From Chloroflexota bacterium (lineage in GTDB: Bacteria > Chloroflexota > Anaerolineae > Anaerolineales > Villigracilaceae): DNA of 5,751 bases. How positions within the stretch are numbered: the stretch's first letter is position 1; every line of letters begins with the position of its first letter. The stretch spans positions 1 to 5,751 of the forward strand of contig JAPLGV010000090.1 of assembly GCA_026389975.1 (NCBI GenBank), given 5' to 3'. The notes beneath the pieces are model-generated. The model was not told the origin of the DNA and did not search any database. It was given only the letters and a program-made list of their open reading frames with translations. The position numbers were made by a program, and so were the translations under genes. This document shows positions 4,876-5,751 of the stretch, in pieces.

Positions 4876-5751
4876 TCACCGCGCTTGCCAATCCAATGCG
4901 CCCGAGCACCGCCGGGGTGCGCAGACTGCCCATGCGCCCCAAAAACTCTGTCCGGTCGGTGGTCACGCCGTGCGGCTTTTTATTGGCGGCCAGAAAAGCC
5001 ACGTGCTCGCCGAACTCGCTGTTGAAGCGGTTGGTGGCGAGCAAAGCATGTTTGTCGGGGTCGAACTCCGGAATGATATGGGCCTGATGCGTGTCACGCG
5101 TCGTGCCGAGCACCCATTCGGCGTAGTAGGTAACAGTGATACGGCGCGGACGCTCCCATAGATTTTGCAGGCGCAGGTGCGCAATTTTGACCGGTGCAGC
5201 GGGCGCGGCGAACAGGCGCAGGTTCTGGTTCAAGCCATGACTCTGGCTCTCAAAGACCGAATAGCCCGCCCCGTGACGAATCACATGCGCTGTTTCTGCC
5301 CCGGCGGGCATGGGTGTGGGTGACCAGACCAGCCCGGTTTCGTCGTTGCGCCAGGGGGTCAGGCGGTTCTCGCCGCTGTTCTCTGCCCAGGTGCAGCCGG
5401 AACCCGCTTCGGAGACCAGAAAGCCGAACTGCGGGTTGGCGATGACGTTGACCCACGGGTGCGGCGTGTGCTGACCCGGCCTGAGATGGATGACGTATTC
5501 CCTGCCGTCGCGGCTGAATCCGCCCAGACCGTTTTCCATCAGCAAATCGCCCGGAAGTTGAAGCGGCGGCGTCGGTTCGGGGTCACGGGGTGTGATGGGC
5601 GGCTGAGTTCGATCTGTTGGTCGATGGGTATGCAAGGGCCGATGGGCTGCCGTCTGGTGTATAGCGCCCGTTTGTGCGTCTGTAGTAGGCGCGTACACGT
5701 ATCCAACCGTGTCGTGCGCCGAGCGAGGAGTCAAGAATGGCACAGTGTCCC
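4835..5751 (-). CDS. GH94 N-terminal (beta-sandwich) part of the same cyclic beta-glucan synthase-like protein, open at the window edge
   Basis: Read from the right edge, the first 60 or so residues are a Pro/Thr/His-rich linker. Then LPGDLLMENGLGGFSRDGRE (residues 63-82 counted from GTG 5743) opens the N-terminal substrate-binding beta-sandwich of NdvB-type GH94 domains, with TPHPWVNVIANPQFGF, SGENRLTPW, GAGYSVFESQSHGL, YYAEWVLGTTR and TDRTEFLGRMGSLRTPAVL. At GLDPC (Cys296) the frame slips and ends after six more residues; the family continues with a residue pattern such as AAIQ, which is found in the neighbouring frame. The frame stays open to the last base, so the gene probably begins outside the window; in NdvB the preceding part holds the glycosyltransferase domains. 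Between RND and ETG (about 5341) I see none of the roughly 15-residue loop (SDPPGEA...RDE) that I recall in family members. Confidence 0.8.
   Translation of the reverse strand, partial: DTVPFLTPRSAHDTVGYVYAPTTDAQTGAIHQTAAHRPLHTHRPTDRTQPPITPRDPEPTPPLQLPGDLLMENGLGGFSRDGREYVIHLRPGQHTPHPWVNVIANPQFGFLVSEAGSGCTWAENSGENRLTPWRNDETGLVWSPTPMPAGAETAHVIRHGAGYSVFESQSHGLNQNLRLFAAPAAPVKIAHLRLQNLWERPRRITVTYYAEWVLGTTRDTHQAHIIPEFDPDKHALLATNRFNSEFGEHVAFLAANKKPHGVTTDRTEFLGRMGSLRTPAVLGRIGLASAVNAGLDPCRHPTAR

Overview
The window looks like bacterial chromosome from an uncultured-type Chloroflexota (Anaerolineae/Caldilineae-like) organism. That assignment is inference. It rests on a DUF3494 (ice-binding-like) domain joined by a Thr/Pro/Asn linker and an LPETGF motif to a sortase domain, an arrangement I associate with that phylum, and on an NdvB-type GH94 domain. 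No RNA gene, CRISPR array or insertion sequence is visible.

Layout. Positions 1-590 are mostly non-coding or decayed. They hold a 25-codon open frame beginning MSKFRKKPVVI, which matches the N-terminus of a common phage protein family and is then cut off (54-131), a stretch with no convincing gene but a perfect 10-bp inverted repeat (132-408), and a 57-codon basic ORF (409-582). Positions 593-1112 hold a 77-bp conserved element followed by a GlsB/YeaQ/YmgE-type stress membrane protein with an extra C-terminal membrane segment. Positions 1158-2706 hold a second copy of the same element (61/77 identical, no gaps) followed by a secreted DUF3494-linker-LPETGF-sortase protein that is split by a frameshift in its TNTP repeat linker. 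A strong two-way terminator (2748-2779) separates this plus-strand half from the minus-strand half. The minus strand carries, reading right to left, the GH94 domain of a cyclic beta-1,2-glucan synthase-like protein (5751-3178, open at the right edge and broken by a frameshift near 4855), then a 91-aa Gln/Glu/Arg-rich coiled-coil-like protein (3084-2809).

How it fits together. The plus-strand genes both encode envelope products (a membrane stress protein, and a secreted ice-binding/sortase protein) and both sit just downstream of the same conserved element. The simplest reading is a shared promoter or leader controlling an envelope or cold/stress response. The minus-strand GH94 protein would act in beta-glucan synthesis or trimming, also an envelope or osmotic function.

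Both large genes carry one frameshift each, and the GH94 N-terminal part also appears to lack a short loop that I recall as conserved. Either this locus is decaying or the assembly contains indel errors; read data would decide. The most interesting items are the duplicated element with its two predicted hairpins and identical GATGGATGTGG core, and the adhesin-sortase fusion that carries its own LPxTG-like motif internally.
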